Assembly (NCBI GenBank): GCA_019155185.1
Contig: CM032809.1
Span: 7,460,621 to 7,524,620, forward strand
Direction: 5' to 3'
Origin: Beaufortia kweichowensis
Lineage: Eukaryota > Chordata > Actinopteri > Cypriniformes > Gastromyzontidae
Length of the DNA: 64,000 nt
The position numbers were made by a program, and so were the translations under genes. Shown piece after piece: positions 34,457-46,637 of the stretch (within the stretch, counting starts at the first letter, position 1; the number at the start of each line of letters is the position of its first letter). The notes under the pieces are model-generated. The model had not been told where the DNA came from and did no database searches. It saw only the letters and a list, made by a program, of their open reading frames with translations.

Positions 34457-35235
34457 CTGTTCCAGCTTTTTTATGCCATAAATAAATAATAAGTTGCCAC
34501 AGTTATTGTCACAATAAAGATTCATAATAATAATCGAAGTTTTTTATTATTTATTATATATATATATATATTTCTATTATATTAGGATTTCTGTAATATT
34601 GCTTTAGGGTTTTATTTTCATTTACAGTATATTTATTCTAAATACTATAATGTATCGTCCTCTGTCTGTTTGTCTGGCTGTGGTGTTGGTTACCTCACCA
34701 CTTGTGTTCCTGTTTCTGAGAATGAGCAAGAGTGACGAGTCTTCGAACATACAGAACTCTTGTAACTCACCATTAGAGTCTGAGCTTGTCATGGGGGACA
34801 GATCAGCTGTCCATGTTGTGCATGTCATTACCGCATTACCATATAGTCAAAAGAGAGCGCTGATGGAAGCCACCCGCCAGGTGGATTTTCAGCGTTCGTG
34901 ACAGCCGACGGTTTCTCAAATCAGTAGGTACGTTATGATGAGTCCCCCCCACATCGCCACCACCTCACTTACTAACATCACCCCCCTCCCCCCAACTCAC
35001 ACACACCATCCTGTTCTGTTCTCGACTTCAGAATGTGCTGTTGCCATGGTGACGGACCGGCGCACGCTCTGTCTTGCTTTTTCTCTATTCTATCCTCTTC
35101 TTTATATATCCCTGGCTCTTCCCGCGGATGTATGGGCGACGTAACATGTAGGTTCGCTATACAGCAAACTGGTTTATAAGCTGCCTTCTTTGAATGTGTT
35201 TGTGTGCCTTTACCACATTGTTTCTTTCTCCTCAG

Positions 35236-35505
35236 GAGAAGCGTTAGGATTCCTGACATGAAATCTCTCTAAGAGGAGAAGGAAAGCAAAACCTAGAAAA
35301 TCTACACCCACCCACAGGCAGGAGACAGGGAGAGAGAGAGAGAAAGAAAGAGAGAAAGAAAGAGAGGGAGAGAGCAGGAGGTGAAAGAAAGAGACAGGGA
35401 CAACAGTCGATGGATGCTGCCTGGACGTTCTGGTCGGTACAATCTTCTGTGACAAGGACCAGAGTGCTGCAGGGATGGATGGGAAGGGACGACACATTCC
35501 TCCAG
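35236..35505 (+). other. cacng8: candidate 5' exon of cacng8 with in-frame upstream ATG
   Basis: The segment is bounded by a strong acceptor (TTTCTTTCTCCTCAG, ending at 35235) and a donor (GTAATC from 35506). An ATG at 35475 reads MDGKGRHIPP and, if spliced to the acceptor at 36878, continues in frame (GCC) into the ATG at 36881. It also contains earlier out-of-frame ATGs (35410, 35414) and a GA-rich tract at 35326-35375. It would be either 5' UTR or the source of a slightly longer N-terminus. Confidence 0.45.
35326..35375. repeat. (GA)n-rich purine tract
   Basis: GAGA/GAAA-type purine run inside the candidate cacng8 5' exon. Confidence 0.85.
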
Positions 35506-36880
35506 GTAATCTGATCTCATTAATGGCCGCCAGCATGTGAGAGTCTGTATGTTCCAGTGTATGTCAACAGCATTTAGATGCTTCTTACCTCATACTATCT
35601 TAATCTCTTATCGAAGAACTTTCTTCACATGAAAGTGAAAGTGTTCAACACTTTTAACTTGATCTTAAACATTACCCCATGCACTCTGCTTTGACATTAT
35701 TTCTTTTTTATTTGATTTGTACTTTTATAATGGTTGATTATTCAAATGTTTTGTCTCTGAATTTCTATCTATACATCCCTAATGTATGCTTATACCTTTA
35801 ATATTAAAATAAAAGAAGTAAACGCTTCAGGTGTTTTCGTGACTAAAAATGGTTGTTTACTGTACATTGTATGATTTTATTCAATTTTATTTTATTTCTG
35901 AAACCAGTACTTTAGTTGTCCCATTCACAAAATCACAAAATATCAATTGCATAAATGTACTTGTACTATGTTATACTATGTTTTTGCATGTGTTACTGTC
36001 TGACTAAATTTGGTTTTAGCTATTTATTTCGCAGTAGATACTTAATGTAGTAAATGGACAAATTTATCTAAGAGAAATCAATGTACCATTGCCTAAAATA
36101 TCTTGAATATGCTTGAATTACTCCTTATAAAAGCTTTAACCATGCAAAGAAATCTTCAATAAAAACAGAAATTGAACACCAGTACATCCCATAGCTGTTC
36201 ATAATAATTGCCTGGCAACTAAATTCTCAATGGGACTAAGAACAGCACTGCTGTTTTGGCCTAAAAGCTATGACCTTTTGACCTCTGAATCATGGTGTGA
36301 TAGCCTGTAGCTGGTCAACTTATGAATAGTGAGTATTTTTAAGATCAAGCATGCATTCCTCTCGAATATTAAAATGGCATGGGGTACTTGTTTTCAAAAC
36401 ATTTTGTTTTCAAGATTTAATGAGATGGTACTTAATTTTCTTTTAATTTTGCACTATTACTCCATATTGGCATTGGCTTCTTGATTTTGTAGTTCACAAG
36501 ATCTCACTTACAAAGTGTACCCTGAGACCCGCTCAGCATCTTAGTAACCTATATATGAGTACAGAGATGACATTTGTACTTTGTGTACTGTAAGGTTTAA
36601 AATGTCTGCAAAATGCAACAAGAATTGATCTTCTAACACTTGATATGTTAGGCAGACTCACACTCACTTGTCTCTTTAACCTCTTCCAGTAACCTTGGAC
36701 TTTAATTACAGTGCTTGTTTATTTATATTGGTTATCTCATGTGCTATTTTTTTGTTCATGCCCTCTTTTATAGAAACACTTTATAGAAACATTGTGACAT
36801 TTACCCACCTTACTTCTTCTCTTTCTTTTTTATCGGGATATACATAATGAGCCTGTATTTCTGTTTTGTTTGTTTCAGCC

Positions 36881-39800
36881 ATGGTGTGGTGTGAGCGAGG
36901 AATTCAGGTGCTTCTCACCACTGTGGGAGCATTCGCAGCCTTCGCCTTGATGACCGTGGCCATTGGCACGGACTACTGGCTGTACGCTCGGGCCTTTATC
37001 TGCAACAGCACTGCCAACTCCTCTCAGGATGACCCTCATAACAAAGACAAGAAGGATCCCGGAGCCCTCACCCACTCTGGCCTCTGGAGGATTTGCTGCC
37101 TGGAAGGTAAGTGAACTTGTGTGTGGGGGTGGACGAATGGGCCATGTACAGATGGGAGGGGAAAATGATGCATGAAGGAGGTCTCCACCTGTGCAGTTTG
37201 TGCAAATGATTCATATACATTATAATCCAGAAGGAAATATGGTTTGTTTCTAAAATGTTGAAACATATTGTAGTAATTCTTCACACTTTCTAGGTCCTAA
37301 ATAAACAAAATTGTGACATTGACCGTGTTAACTGGTCAATTTTGAAGGTGCTTTGCATTAACAAGATATTTCTACATGACCTAAAATGACTTTATATTAG
37401 TACATTATATTCCAAAATTACTTTATATAAGGGCAAATAGTATACTAAAGAGGAAACACAACTAACAACCCCAACTCAAACTGATTTCTTTGGCTAGTTT
37501 TAGGGCTACTTTAAAGTTAGCAAAAACATTGTTAAAAAAAACTCCATTTTAGCCAGTGGTCTCTGCAATGCGGGGTGTTTATGTTTAGGTAGGTTTTTTA
37601 CACAACATTCGGCACTGTACTTATCTTGCTCAAGCCAGTTCTCAAGAGACAGTTTTTAAACAAACATGAGCTGTATTTTTTCCATTTGCATTAGAAACCT
37701 AGAGGAGTACATGTCAATGGCTATGATTACGTGATGAGTCATTGGAAGTCAAAGTCTCATTGCATTTGTGGCATAATCAAACCAGACAAAAACAAAGTCA
37801 TTTTGCCTTATAATTTAGCTCATTTTGGTCCTCTGCTTTGTATAGCACAAAATGATTTTTAGGAAAAAGTGTGCAATTATAGTCATTTAACATTTATGCT
37901 TTAGAAACCTGAGTCCTGCAAAAGATTATCACAGAAGATAGCGAACCTTAATATTATTGTTAGATACTATAAATGCTGAAAAACTGAATTAAATTATTTT
38001 AAGCCCATAGTTTAGTCGATAAAGAACTTTGCAAAACGGTGTCAAACATGACATTTTCGTTGGTCACGTCTAAAAGTTGCTGTCTATGACAAATTGTATA
38101 TGATATCCCACAATTCAGTGTGGTGGGCATAAATAAATATATGGCAGCTGAAGGATTGGTTTAATTAAATTAATGTTTTTAATTATAATTCCAACATGTT
38201 TCTTAAACATATAACTATGCAGTATTTCTATTGTGAATTAAATATTGTACATTTTATAATAAATTATATTTAAAAAATTTCACTAAAATTTGTTCATTAG
38301 ATGTGGTAAAATCTCTTATAAACCAGTTTACTAAAACAGTGTCTGTAAGTCATTGACTGATTTGGCAGCTATGCACAAAGGGATAAACCTGCCATCAAAT
38401 AGCATGAAATTAAGCTAGCAAACACTGGAAGACACTGGGAATATGCAGTCCCAGCATGTTGTCTAAAGTGAGCAGTTTGTATCACAAGAAAGCACTGCTT
38501 GACACCTTTGACCCGTGATGACTCATAGCAATTGACATCTACTCCGAATCCATTTCAAACAAAATACCTCACAGACTGCCTGACAGAGCTCTTTTGCACT
38601 CTATTCATAAACATTTATTTTCATTTGGCATTTTCCCAGTTTTTCCCATAACAACCGTTGCAAGCCAGATCTGAACCAATGGCTTATTATATAACGGCTC
38701 TCATTTGGATACATTATTTTGTTTGTTAAATACATCAACACTTATTTTAGTCTCTCTTTTATTTTCTCTATCAGGACTGAAGAGAGGAGTGTGTTCCCAG
38801 ATTAATCATTTCCCAGAAGATGCTGATTATGACCAGGATGCTGCTGAATACCTTTTACGTAAGTCTGGAGTGTGTTTTTTGTGCATGATGAGTCTATGAG
38901 ATATGTTTTGCTGTCAGAATAGGGGTATGAAAAACATTAATACTAACGTGTTCTCTTCTTTCAGGTGTAGTCAGGGCCTCCAGTATATTTCCTATCCTCA
39001 GTGCCATATTATTGCTGCTAGGTGGAGTTTGTGTGGCATCTAGTCGCTTCTATAAGACCAAAAGACACATCATTTTGGGAGCAGGCATTTTGTTTGTAGT
39101 GGCAGGTAACGTTTTTCACTACAGATCAACACTAAGAAGGGAGAATTCATTAAAGATTTGCGCCACCTGCAACACAGAAATGTCTAAATGTAAATATCCT
39201 GAAATAGCACATGCTTGTATTTAAAAGTAATAATTCAAATTGTTTTTCAATGCAAGCATGCCTATTTTCTATGTAAATTAGGGTTATTTGTCTGATGCAG
39301 TTAACATTGTGGAATATTGTTTAAAAGAGATATTTGCATATATTTTTAGGAGCCATTAAAACACACCATACACATTTACATTTTACATTTAAGTGTAGCT
39401 AAGAATACTTTTAACTTTTATTATTAGCCGGTGCATTTCTTTTAGTGAATTCCCCCCAGGATGTTTCAATTCTTCCTTTGTATTAATAGATAACCTCCCA
39501 ACCTTAACTAACAACCAAAATCTTTTGTCTCAAACCGGTCCAGGCCTGAGCAACATCATCGGCGTGATTGTATATATCTCAGCAGCGCTCAGCGACATCT
39601 CACCCAAAAAGGATGAAGACAAAAAGTGGCATTACTCCTACGGCTGGTCATTCTACTTCGGCGGCCTGTCGTTCATCCTAGCGGAGGTGGTGGGCGTTCT
39701 GGCCGTCAACATTTACATCGAGCGCAACAAAGAACTGCGCTGCCGTTCGCGCACCGACCTCTTCCGCAGCACGACCTCCGCCGTGCTACGACTGCCAGGA

Positions 39801-40331
39801 TACCGTTTCCGCCGGCGCTCGTCGCGCTCCAGCTCACGCTCCACCGCGGAGCCGACCCGCTCGCGTGAGCAGTCCCCAACCTCAGGCATCTCTCCCAAGA
39901 ACTTCGGCCCGCCCCTGGCTGCCGGTCCCCCGCCATTTTCGGTAGCCACGCTTCCCAATCCGCATACCCACTCCGGAGGAGGGATGGGGGATATTTCGAT
40001 GTACACGCTGGGTAGGGAAGGTAAGCCGCCCATGTACGGCACAGTCGACCGTGCCACGCTCTACCAGCTCCATAATTACTTTCCAACGAAGGAGGGAGGT
40101 GGAGGAGCACTCATGACGGGCACACTGCCTTCCCTCTCCAAATCTAACCTGGCTGCGTCGGCCAACGCCACCCTCAATACCTCGTCTTCCTCCGGACCCC
40201 AGCAAGCACCCCTGTCAGCCGGATCCTCCGCAAACATGGAGAGGGAACGAGGGCTGGGAACCTTGGATCGACTGGGCAAAGGAGACAGCTCGAATACTAA
40301 CACTCTCAATAGGAGAACAACACCTGTGTAA
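36881..40331 (+). CDS. cacng8: TARP gamma-8, voltage-dependent calcium channel gamma-8 subunit
   Basis: Complete coding region in four exons: 36881-37106, 38775-38858, 38965-39105 and 39544-40331. It totals 1239 bp and 412 residues, and all junctions join in frame. The product is a four-pass claudin-family protein. It shows MVWCERGIQVLLTTVGAF at TM1, GTDYWLY, the SGLWRICC motif, CSQINHFPEDADYDQDAAEY, VVRASSIFPILSAILLLLGG at TM2, GLSNIIGVIVYIS at TM3 and YGWSFYFGGLSF at TM4. The tail is Arg/Ser-rich (near 39790-39870) and ends NTNTLNRRTTPV. TTPV is the TARP PDZ ligand that anchors AMPA receptors to PSD-95, and the RS-rich stretch is a known TARP phosphorylation zone. Position next to cacng7, plus the NTNTLNR ending, favours gamma-8 over gamma-4. 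The chosen ATG matches the family N-terminus (compare MVRCDRG in gamma-4), but an in-frame upstream ATG at 35475 is possible. The final exon is GC-richer than its surroundings. Confidence 0.94.
37107..38774 (+). other. cacng8 intron 1
   Basis: AT-rich 1.7 kb intron bounded by GTAAGT and CAG. No other feature is recognised. Confidence 0.85.
39106..39543 (+). other. cacng8 intron 3
   Basis: Short intron, donor GTAACG and acceptor CCAG. Nothing else is seen. Confidence 0.85.
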
Positions 40332-41197
40332 TGATAAGTTCAAAGGGGTCGAGAAGAGATTGAAGGAGGAAGCAAATGATTACTGCGAGTAACGGTGGTG
40401 GGGGGTAGGGAAGAGAATAAAAAAAGCAACCGCGAGAAAGGGCTGATATACAAGCAAGGTCTACTCGCAAGACGAAACGAGAAGGCAATACATCCTCTTT
40501 TTTTCTCCATTTCTGTTTTTGAACATGGTGACTCGAGTAACAGAATTCCATCCGCACTTCTTATTGATTCATGTTGAAATACTCGATGTGTGTGATGGTG
40601 ATCTTTCGGTTCTTCAAACTCTTTCAATTCCAGTGCTTTATCATCAGGTTATGCCTGTAACTTATTTAGCGTTCCAATATAGTTGTTGTTTTCTATTCTT
40701 ATGGTATAGTTGTTATTGCTGGGTTAACTTATACATTTTTACCAAGGTAATGTTATTTTTTTGCACAGTTCTTCATTTAACTTATTTCCTTTGATAAACT
40801 CAAACTGTGATTATTTTCTCGCACATGTTGGCACTATATTTCACGATGTCATTCGGTGTCAAGCATGTGTTAATTTGCGAGAGTGTGACCTATTATTACG
40901 TTTTTTAGTTTTTACGAAGACTGATAATATTTAGATCTGTGGAATTTTTCATTGTAATTGTAAGTGTACAAGTAGTCGAGTCTTCATATAAATATATTTG
41001 AGTTATCATATTAACAGTCTTAATATTGTTATGATGGAATAACGGTCATAATGAACTGCCAGTGAGACTCATTTGGGACTGCAAGTAAAAAAGAAAGAGA
41101 GCGTAGAAGTGAAAGACATTCATTTCAGGGGAGCAATATCTATACCTAAAAAACCTCACCAGAAAAGACAAAAAAACTATTAAATATATAGGATATT

Positions 41198-41201
41198 ATA
41201 A

Positions 41202-41234
<33 letters not shown>

Positions 41235-41262
41235 ATTGTGTGTGCGTGTATGTGTGTGTGTG
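41198..41262. repeat. (TA)n then (GT)n microsatellite
   Basis: An ATATAT run at 41198-41234 is followed by GTGTGT-type sequence. Confidence 0.9.
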
Positions 41263-41554
41263 GAACAACTTTTTTTGGTAAAATAAAATATGATATATTC
41301 TATGAATGTGTACAACTCAGATCTATGTGCATACTGTTAGCAGTATTGACTGCAGCGTTTAATTTAATGTTTATTTGTAACTTTGTATGCATGATTCATA
41401 TCTAATATATGATATATTTATAATGCTCTGCCTTCCAGGTTGTGTGCATTACGTGTATGTAGTAATGTGGATGGATTAAGGATGACAGAGTGCGTTAAAA
41501 CAAGAGAGAGATTTGATATGCATATAAAATCACACATTTTTACAGAATGCATGA

Positions 41555-41670
41555 CAGAGACACATTTAACAGACGCTTACATACAAAGCAACTTATATTA
41601 CATTTTATCAGTATGTGGGAATTAAACCCATGACCTTTGCAATGCTAGTGCAATGATCTACCAATATAGA
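41555..41670 (-). repeat. composite teleost repeat with tRNA-like head
   Basis: The plus strand shows TTTAACAGACGCTTACATAC, then AAAGCAACTTATATTACATT, then AAACCCATGACC and GCAATGATCTACCAAT. On the minus strand this is a tRNA-like head (A-box, B-box) followed by the CAGACGC tail. It is the most complete of the related copies in the window. Confidence 0.65.
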
Positions 41671-44660
41671 AACACACATACATTTTAGGCTAATTTGTAT
41701 TTTGGAAACTGCATTTACTAGAATGTAACACTGAATTGTATTCAGAGATTGCATTCTTTACAAAAGATGCATGCAATGTTGCTCTTGAATTTAGCATATC
41801 AAGGTATCTTAAAAGGAAGCAGGAAGAAACAGCGTTTACATCAAAAGCTTGTCTATGATGCCTTACATTGCCCAACACCATACACTAGCCTTGATGAGAT
41901 CACGCCCAGGAGGGTGAGAATGAATACAGGATTCAGTCTTCTCACACGCACACACAAAACACTGTAATTATAAAGAGAACAATGCTTTAATGCCCACGCC
42001 TCGCTCAAGGGAAGGACATGACTGAAAGTGACACAAAAATGCTGATAGTGGAGCCTCATATCCAGTTCTTTAGATCCAACAGCAGATCATTTCCTTTAGG
42101 TGTCCTTTTATATCTTTGAGATATGCAAGCCCGCTATAAAATTTCACCTGTGAGCCTGCTTAAAAAATCTTCACTAAACAGTCAAAACCACATGGATTCT
42201 CATTATGAAAACAGCAACCTGCAGGGTACAAAAGTTCTCTAATATGTAGCGATCAATGTTAAAGGCGACTCGTCTAAAAATTTTGTACAGTTTCCCCACA
42301 AAAACCTATGACATAAAAAACACACCCAGAGCCTGGCACCTTCTAAAACTGTTAACCTGCTTTATAGCAGTTGAGTTACAAATCAGGTATCTCGTGCATT
42401 GGAATACGATCTTCGAACACGAGCTAACTGAAGATATGTGTTTGTGTCTAATGGTGAGCATTCGTATGTCAAAGCAACAAGGGCAGATTTAAACAGGACT
42501 ATGTCTACAACTCAGAAGATTCAGTTGCAATGTGACTGGCATGATTATCTGGGTCACTACGAAGGTAAAGATACCCAATATGTAACCAAAGCTGAAAATA
42601 AGTAGAACTATTCTTGTATATGTCAGTCAAGGTTTAGATTTAACAAATCAGCAATATCACTACGAGGTGAGACAAACATAAGTCACTGAAACTTTAGGTG
42701 GCCTAAAAGAGAAGAAAACTGCACGTCTGATCCGTGTTTGTGTTGCTTACGTCCTCTTGAGTGCGATTGGCCACGCTCTAAATTTAGAGGAAAGCGGTAA
42801 GGAGAAAAATGAGATGAGTGGGATTGACAGAGAGATGAAAATCTGGAAAGAGGTCAAAAAATAAAATGACGTGTTTCTGTGTGATAAACATGGTTTAATG
42901 CTGCATCGATTTATTGTGTGACTCTTAATATATTTGCATGAATTCACATGAGGGAAACAGTCACAATCACACAATTATTGGCTCATTTTCATACGCATCA
43001 TCTTAAACATGTAGATGGAAACAATGTAATTTCACATATCTGAAAAATACTAGGTTGCACGTAGGAGGTGTGTGTAAATCACACATTTGCTGTTCAGAAA
43101 TTAATGGTAGACGATGAGGCTACGTACAGCAATCAGTCAAAAAATCTGATATACTCTACATTTGTTATAATGTGCATTAATATCAAATCAATAAATTAAA
43201 TGCATTTACTAATAAATGAGCATGCAAAGTAAGACCTTTATTAAACATAACTTCCCAGAAAATAAACATTTATTCTAATATTTTTAATAATGTTTATTAT
43301 TAATATTCAGAATACTGGTTTCGGGTTTTCTTCGGTTTTCGATTTCGGTTTTGGAATTTCCGCTCTCTTTTGCTATTGTTTGAAACGTATAAGCACCAAT
43401 TGGCTAATTAATTAGTGGGTTGGGTTCATTTAAAGACAGGTGATGTAGGTTACTGCCAGAGCCTTTAAAAACCCTGTGAAGGATTCAGACCAGAAAAAAG
43501 AAAGTTTGTGTGTGAGAGAAAGTAGTGTGTGTGGGTCTTTGTGTGACAAAAAGAAAAGAAACAGGTTTACTGTAGTTTAATATAGTAAGAATGTGTGTAC
43601 TTTAAGAGGGGGACAAGACAAAAGGGTTAGGAGAATTTTTCATTTATTCAGTTTGGGAAAGTGGTAAAGTGGTTATGATCCATCACTTGGATCTCAATTT
43701 GAGAGAATCCAAAATTTGAGAACAAATAAACATCCTTCAGAATCCACTAGTACACTTCTAAAACTGGTCAATGTCTGTGATGCACTCTGCCCATAGTTAT
43801 TTCAAATGGGGGGCTTTTAACGGTGTTTTTAAACATGGAAGCATGTCATTCAGTGTTGACATGAGCCTAATTTGGTTGGTTTCTACAAAGTGAAATTGTG
43901 ACATGCAGCTTTTGATGATGACAAAATGGAAACACTTTATCTACCTTTAGAAAAGCCTATCAATTTCCTAATCTACAAGAAATCTGTTACTACTAACTAC
44001 AACTACACGCAGTCATATGATTATTTGCAATAAGCATTTTATTTTTCTGCCTGCCATGACAGAAAAGATGAGAACAGACTTGCAACCAATTTTTGGGTCA
44101 TAATTTATTTGTTGAGAACAACTGCCTTATCTAAACCATAGAATTTCCTATATACTACAGCTTCAAAAATCACTTCTGTTTTTAAATATGATATTGAATA
44201 TAATAAAATCTATATTCAGAAAAGCAATCTCAAAACGACTCCTGCAATATATCAAGTTAACCAATATATAAATTAAAATAGAGCTCATATAACTCATAAA
44301 TCATTCCACATTTTAATAAGATGAATATTTAAGGCTTGATGATCACATCACTGAACAATTCCCTTGTAGAACGACACGTGTTTTCAGCCAACACGCCTGA
44401 CCCACCTCCTGTTACATTTCCTACTCTCCAGTGCCAACTCGTGTCTAATATTCATGCTACACGTTGCCAACCACCAAACGAAAAACAAAACATTAGACAA
44501 TGTTCTCTTAACACGTTCTGTTATTAGAGATTCTCATTTCTTTATCAGTGAATAAGTAGTCCATGAATCCAGATCTTCCAGGATGGATGGGAATACTGCT
44601 ATCAGTTCCACAGTATAAACAGGACAGTGCAAAATTAAGTGCACGTCAGCCTCCACACTG

Positions 44661-46637
44661 CTAGATGTCACTGTTCTTTTTACGTAGACACTTTTCCCAT
44701 GGGCTGTATGGAAGAGTAAGAACCCAAAACAAAACTCCAGCAATAATGACCAGAGCCCCAGCACACCCCATGCACGTCACTGACCATGATATTTCATGAT
44801 GTAGAGGTATGGATTGGTCACTTGCCAAGAATGAAAGCACTGATTGGTGAAAGATAGTGAGACAGAGGAAGATTAAGACACCTGATGAGAGACGAGAAGA
44901 ATTACATTTAGAAAACAGTCTTATAATGTTTCTTCATACAACTACATTAACAGTCATTAAATGAAATGTTTGGCTTTTCTGTGACTTCAAGGTGAAATAT
45001 TTTACTTCTGTGAGGCTGTAGTCGGTGTATGAGTTCAGAGGATATTTATGTTTTGGGGAAGACTGCATAGAAAAATGTTTGGAAAACCGCTTGTTCTGCT
45101 TCAGTTTTATTTTCTGGGCATTTTTGTTTTGTATTTACTGATTTTGTTATGGTACAGTATTTCACTATTGCACTTGTGAAGTAAGAATTGTGCTGGCAAA
45201 ATAGATAAATGGATACAGTAATAACTCAAACATCCTTGATTTGTTTATTAAATAGTTCAGGATGTCCAACTGGCATGTGAACAACACCCACCTCTATTTA
45301 AGTACAGTATGTCCTTACACAAACCTTTTCATTAGATGTACCTTTTTTGTTCCAGCATGAAATATCCCTGAGACACAGGAAGGTAATAAAGTAATGGTTT
45401 ACTGAGACAAAGCACAGACCTTAACAGCTTTCGGATGAATTGGAATGCTAATCTGTGACCAGATGCCCCTACCCATTACCCAACATCCTGAACGTGCCTG
45501 AAAATACCACAGGTACGACCCCTATCTTCCCATGGTTTTGAAATTGTTTAACAAGCATGTTTGGGTGTCCAAATGTTTTTGGTTAAGTAGTGGTATAAAT
45601 GTTATGAATTCATTACCTGATAGCGTGAAGCAAACAGAGGCTGGCTTCAAGAAGAACTGAACGCCTTTGCTTACTGCCATAATGATGCAGATGGTACCCG
45701 TCGCCATCAGGAAGAGACTAAAGATGGCAAACATTGTTGACGCTATTGTCAGATCTAAAAAGTAAAGAGAGGTCTTAATCACTTTATGGCAATATGCTGA
45801 ACAGCATAATGTTAAGAAGTTTTATTTCTATTTAGGTTTCAGTTTATCTCAAAAAACACCCAGAACTTTAATGCCTTAATAAAGCAACATCACATAGGGA
45901 TATGTATTGAATATTCGCTACTATTATACTTTAATAATTTTATATTTAAGATTTATATTTAATTTTATTGTTTTATACTGTTGTTCATCTAACACCTAGG
46001 TATCATATATATGATGGTGTATTTGGGGTCAGCACTTAATAATATAATAAAAAAGATAAACCGGGAAGTGTAAAATTAATCACCCTTTTCTGGCGTTTTC
46101 TGAAATAGGATGATGTTTTCTCCAGTCGTGTAGAACTTAAAGTAGGTGCAGTTGGGTTCTATAACAGGAAACATTATTTTAATAGAAATATATATTTTAT
46201 CGCTCTTTGGCATCAATAAAAGAACTGGTCTTACCTCCCTGTGTCTGTAAGTCCAATGGCCCACAACTCTCCCGCATTGGGTCAATATCCGACACCCAGA
46301 AAGTCTTAATACAGCATTTCCACAAACCATAATGTGCAGCCAGACAAGTCTGATTGTTGTAGAAGCTCTTTGATGGTGCAAGCTCCACCCAAAATTCAGT
46401 GCCCACCCCTAGCACAGTTAGCATGATGCCCGTTACAGCCATGAAGAATGTGAGTTTGATCTTGCCTTCTTGGCTTTCGCTGATGGCATCACCAGAACTG
46501 GAGGCCGTTCGGTTTCGCCGTTTGTGTCTTCCCCCACGCCCCATTAACCCATCCAGCCCACCGGAAGGTTGGTGCGCACCAGCGAGTGCATTCGTTGCCC
46601 TCACCTCTTCATCCTGAACGACGAATGTGGACCACAT
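44661..46637 (-). CDS. cacng6: voltage-dependent calcium channel gamma-6 subunit
   Basis: Complete coding region in four exons on the minus strand: 46637-46235, 46158-46084, 45754-45617 and 44881-44661. It totals 837 bp and 278 residues, and all joins are GT-AG and in frame. The start MWSTF matches the MWSNF start of mammalian gamma-6; the same frame stays open upstream, so a longer N-terminus cannot be excluded. The product is a four-pass claudin-type protein. It shows EGKIKLTFFMAVTG at TM1, VGTEFWVEL, AHYGLWKCC, EPNCTYFKFYTTGEN, then TICIIMAVSKGVQFFLKPAS and a last TM in which CAGALVIIAGVLFWVLTLP is visible. VGTEFWVEL and NCTYFKF...TTGEN separate it from gamma-1. The last exon is short and has no long open frame of its own. 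Gamma-6 lacks the TARP PDZ tail (this one ends KKNSDI) and is linked to muscle and low-voltage calcium channels. It is inverted relative to cacng7 and cacng8. Confidence 0.93.
44882..45616 (-). other. cacng6 intron 3
   Basis: Non-coding, bounded on the minus strand by donor GTAATG and acceptor CATCAG. No recognisable content. Confidence 0.8.
45755..46083 (-). other. cacng6 intron 2
   Basis: A 329 bp intron, minus-strand donor GTGATT and acceptor TTTTTAG. No other feature. Confidence 0.8.

Larger units (their letters stand above)
40332..44660. other. convergent 3' regions of cacng8 (plus) and cacng6 (minus)
   Basis: The cacng8 3' UTR begins at 40332. AATAAA-type hexamers occur at about 40417 and 41281. 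A TA/GT microsatellite lies at 41198-41262 and a repeat fragment at 41555-41670. The cacng6 3' UTR would run leftwards from 44660. No further gene is recognised. Confidence 0.5.

Noticed and set aside
39706..40309. Minus-strand frames opposite the cacng8 last exon.
   Set aside because: Shadows of a GC-rich coding exon whose plus frame ends in the TARP TTPV motif.
44534..44764. 76-codon minus-strand frame overlapping the last cacng6 exon.
   Set aside because: It is in a different frame from cacng6. The true frame (to TAG at 44661) joins in phase to exon 3 and matches the gamma-6 last transmembrane segment.
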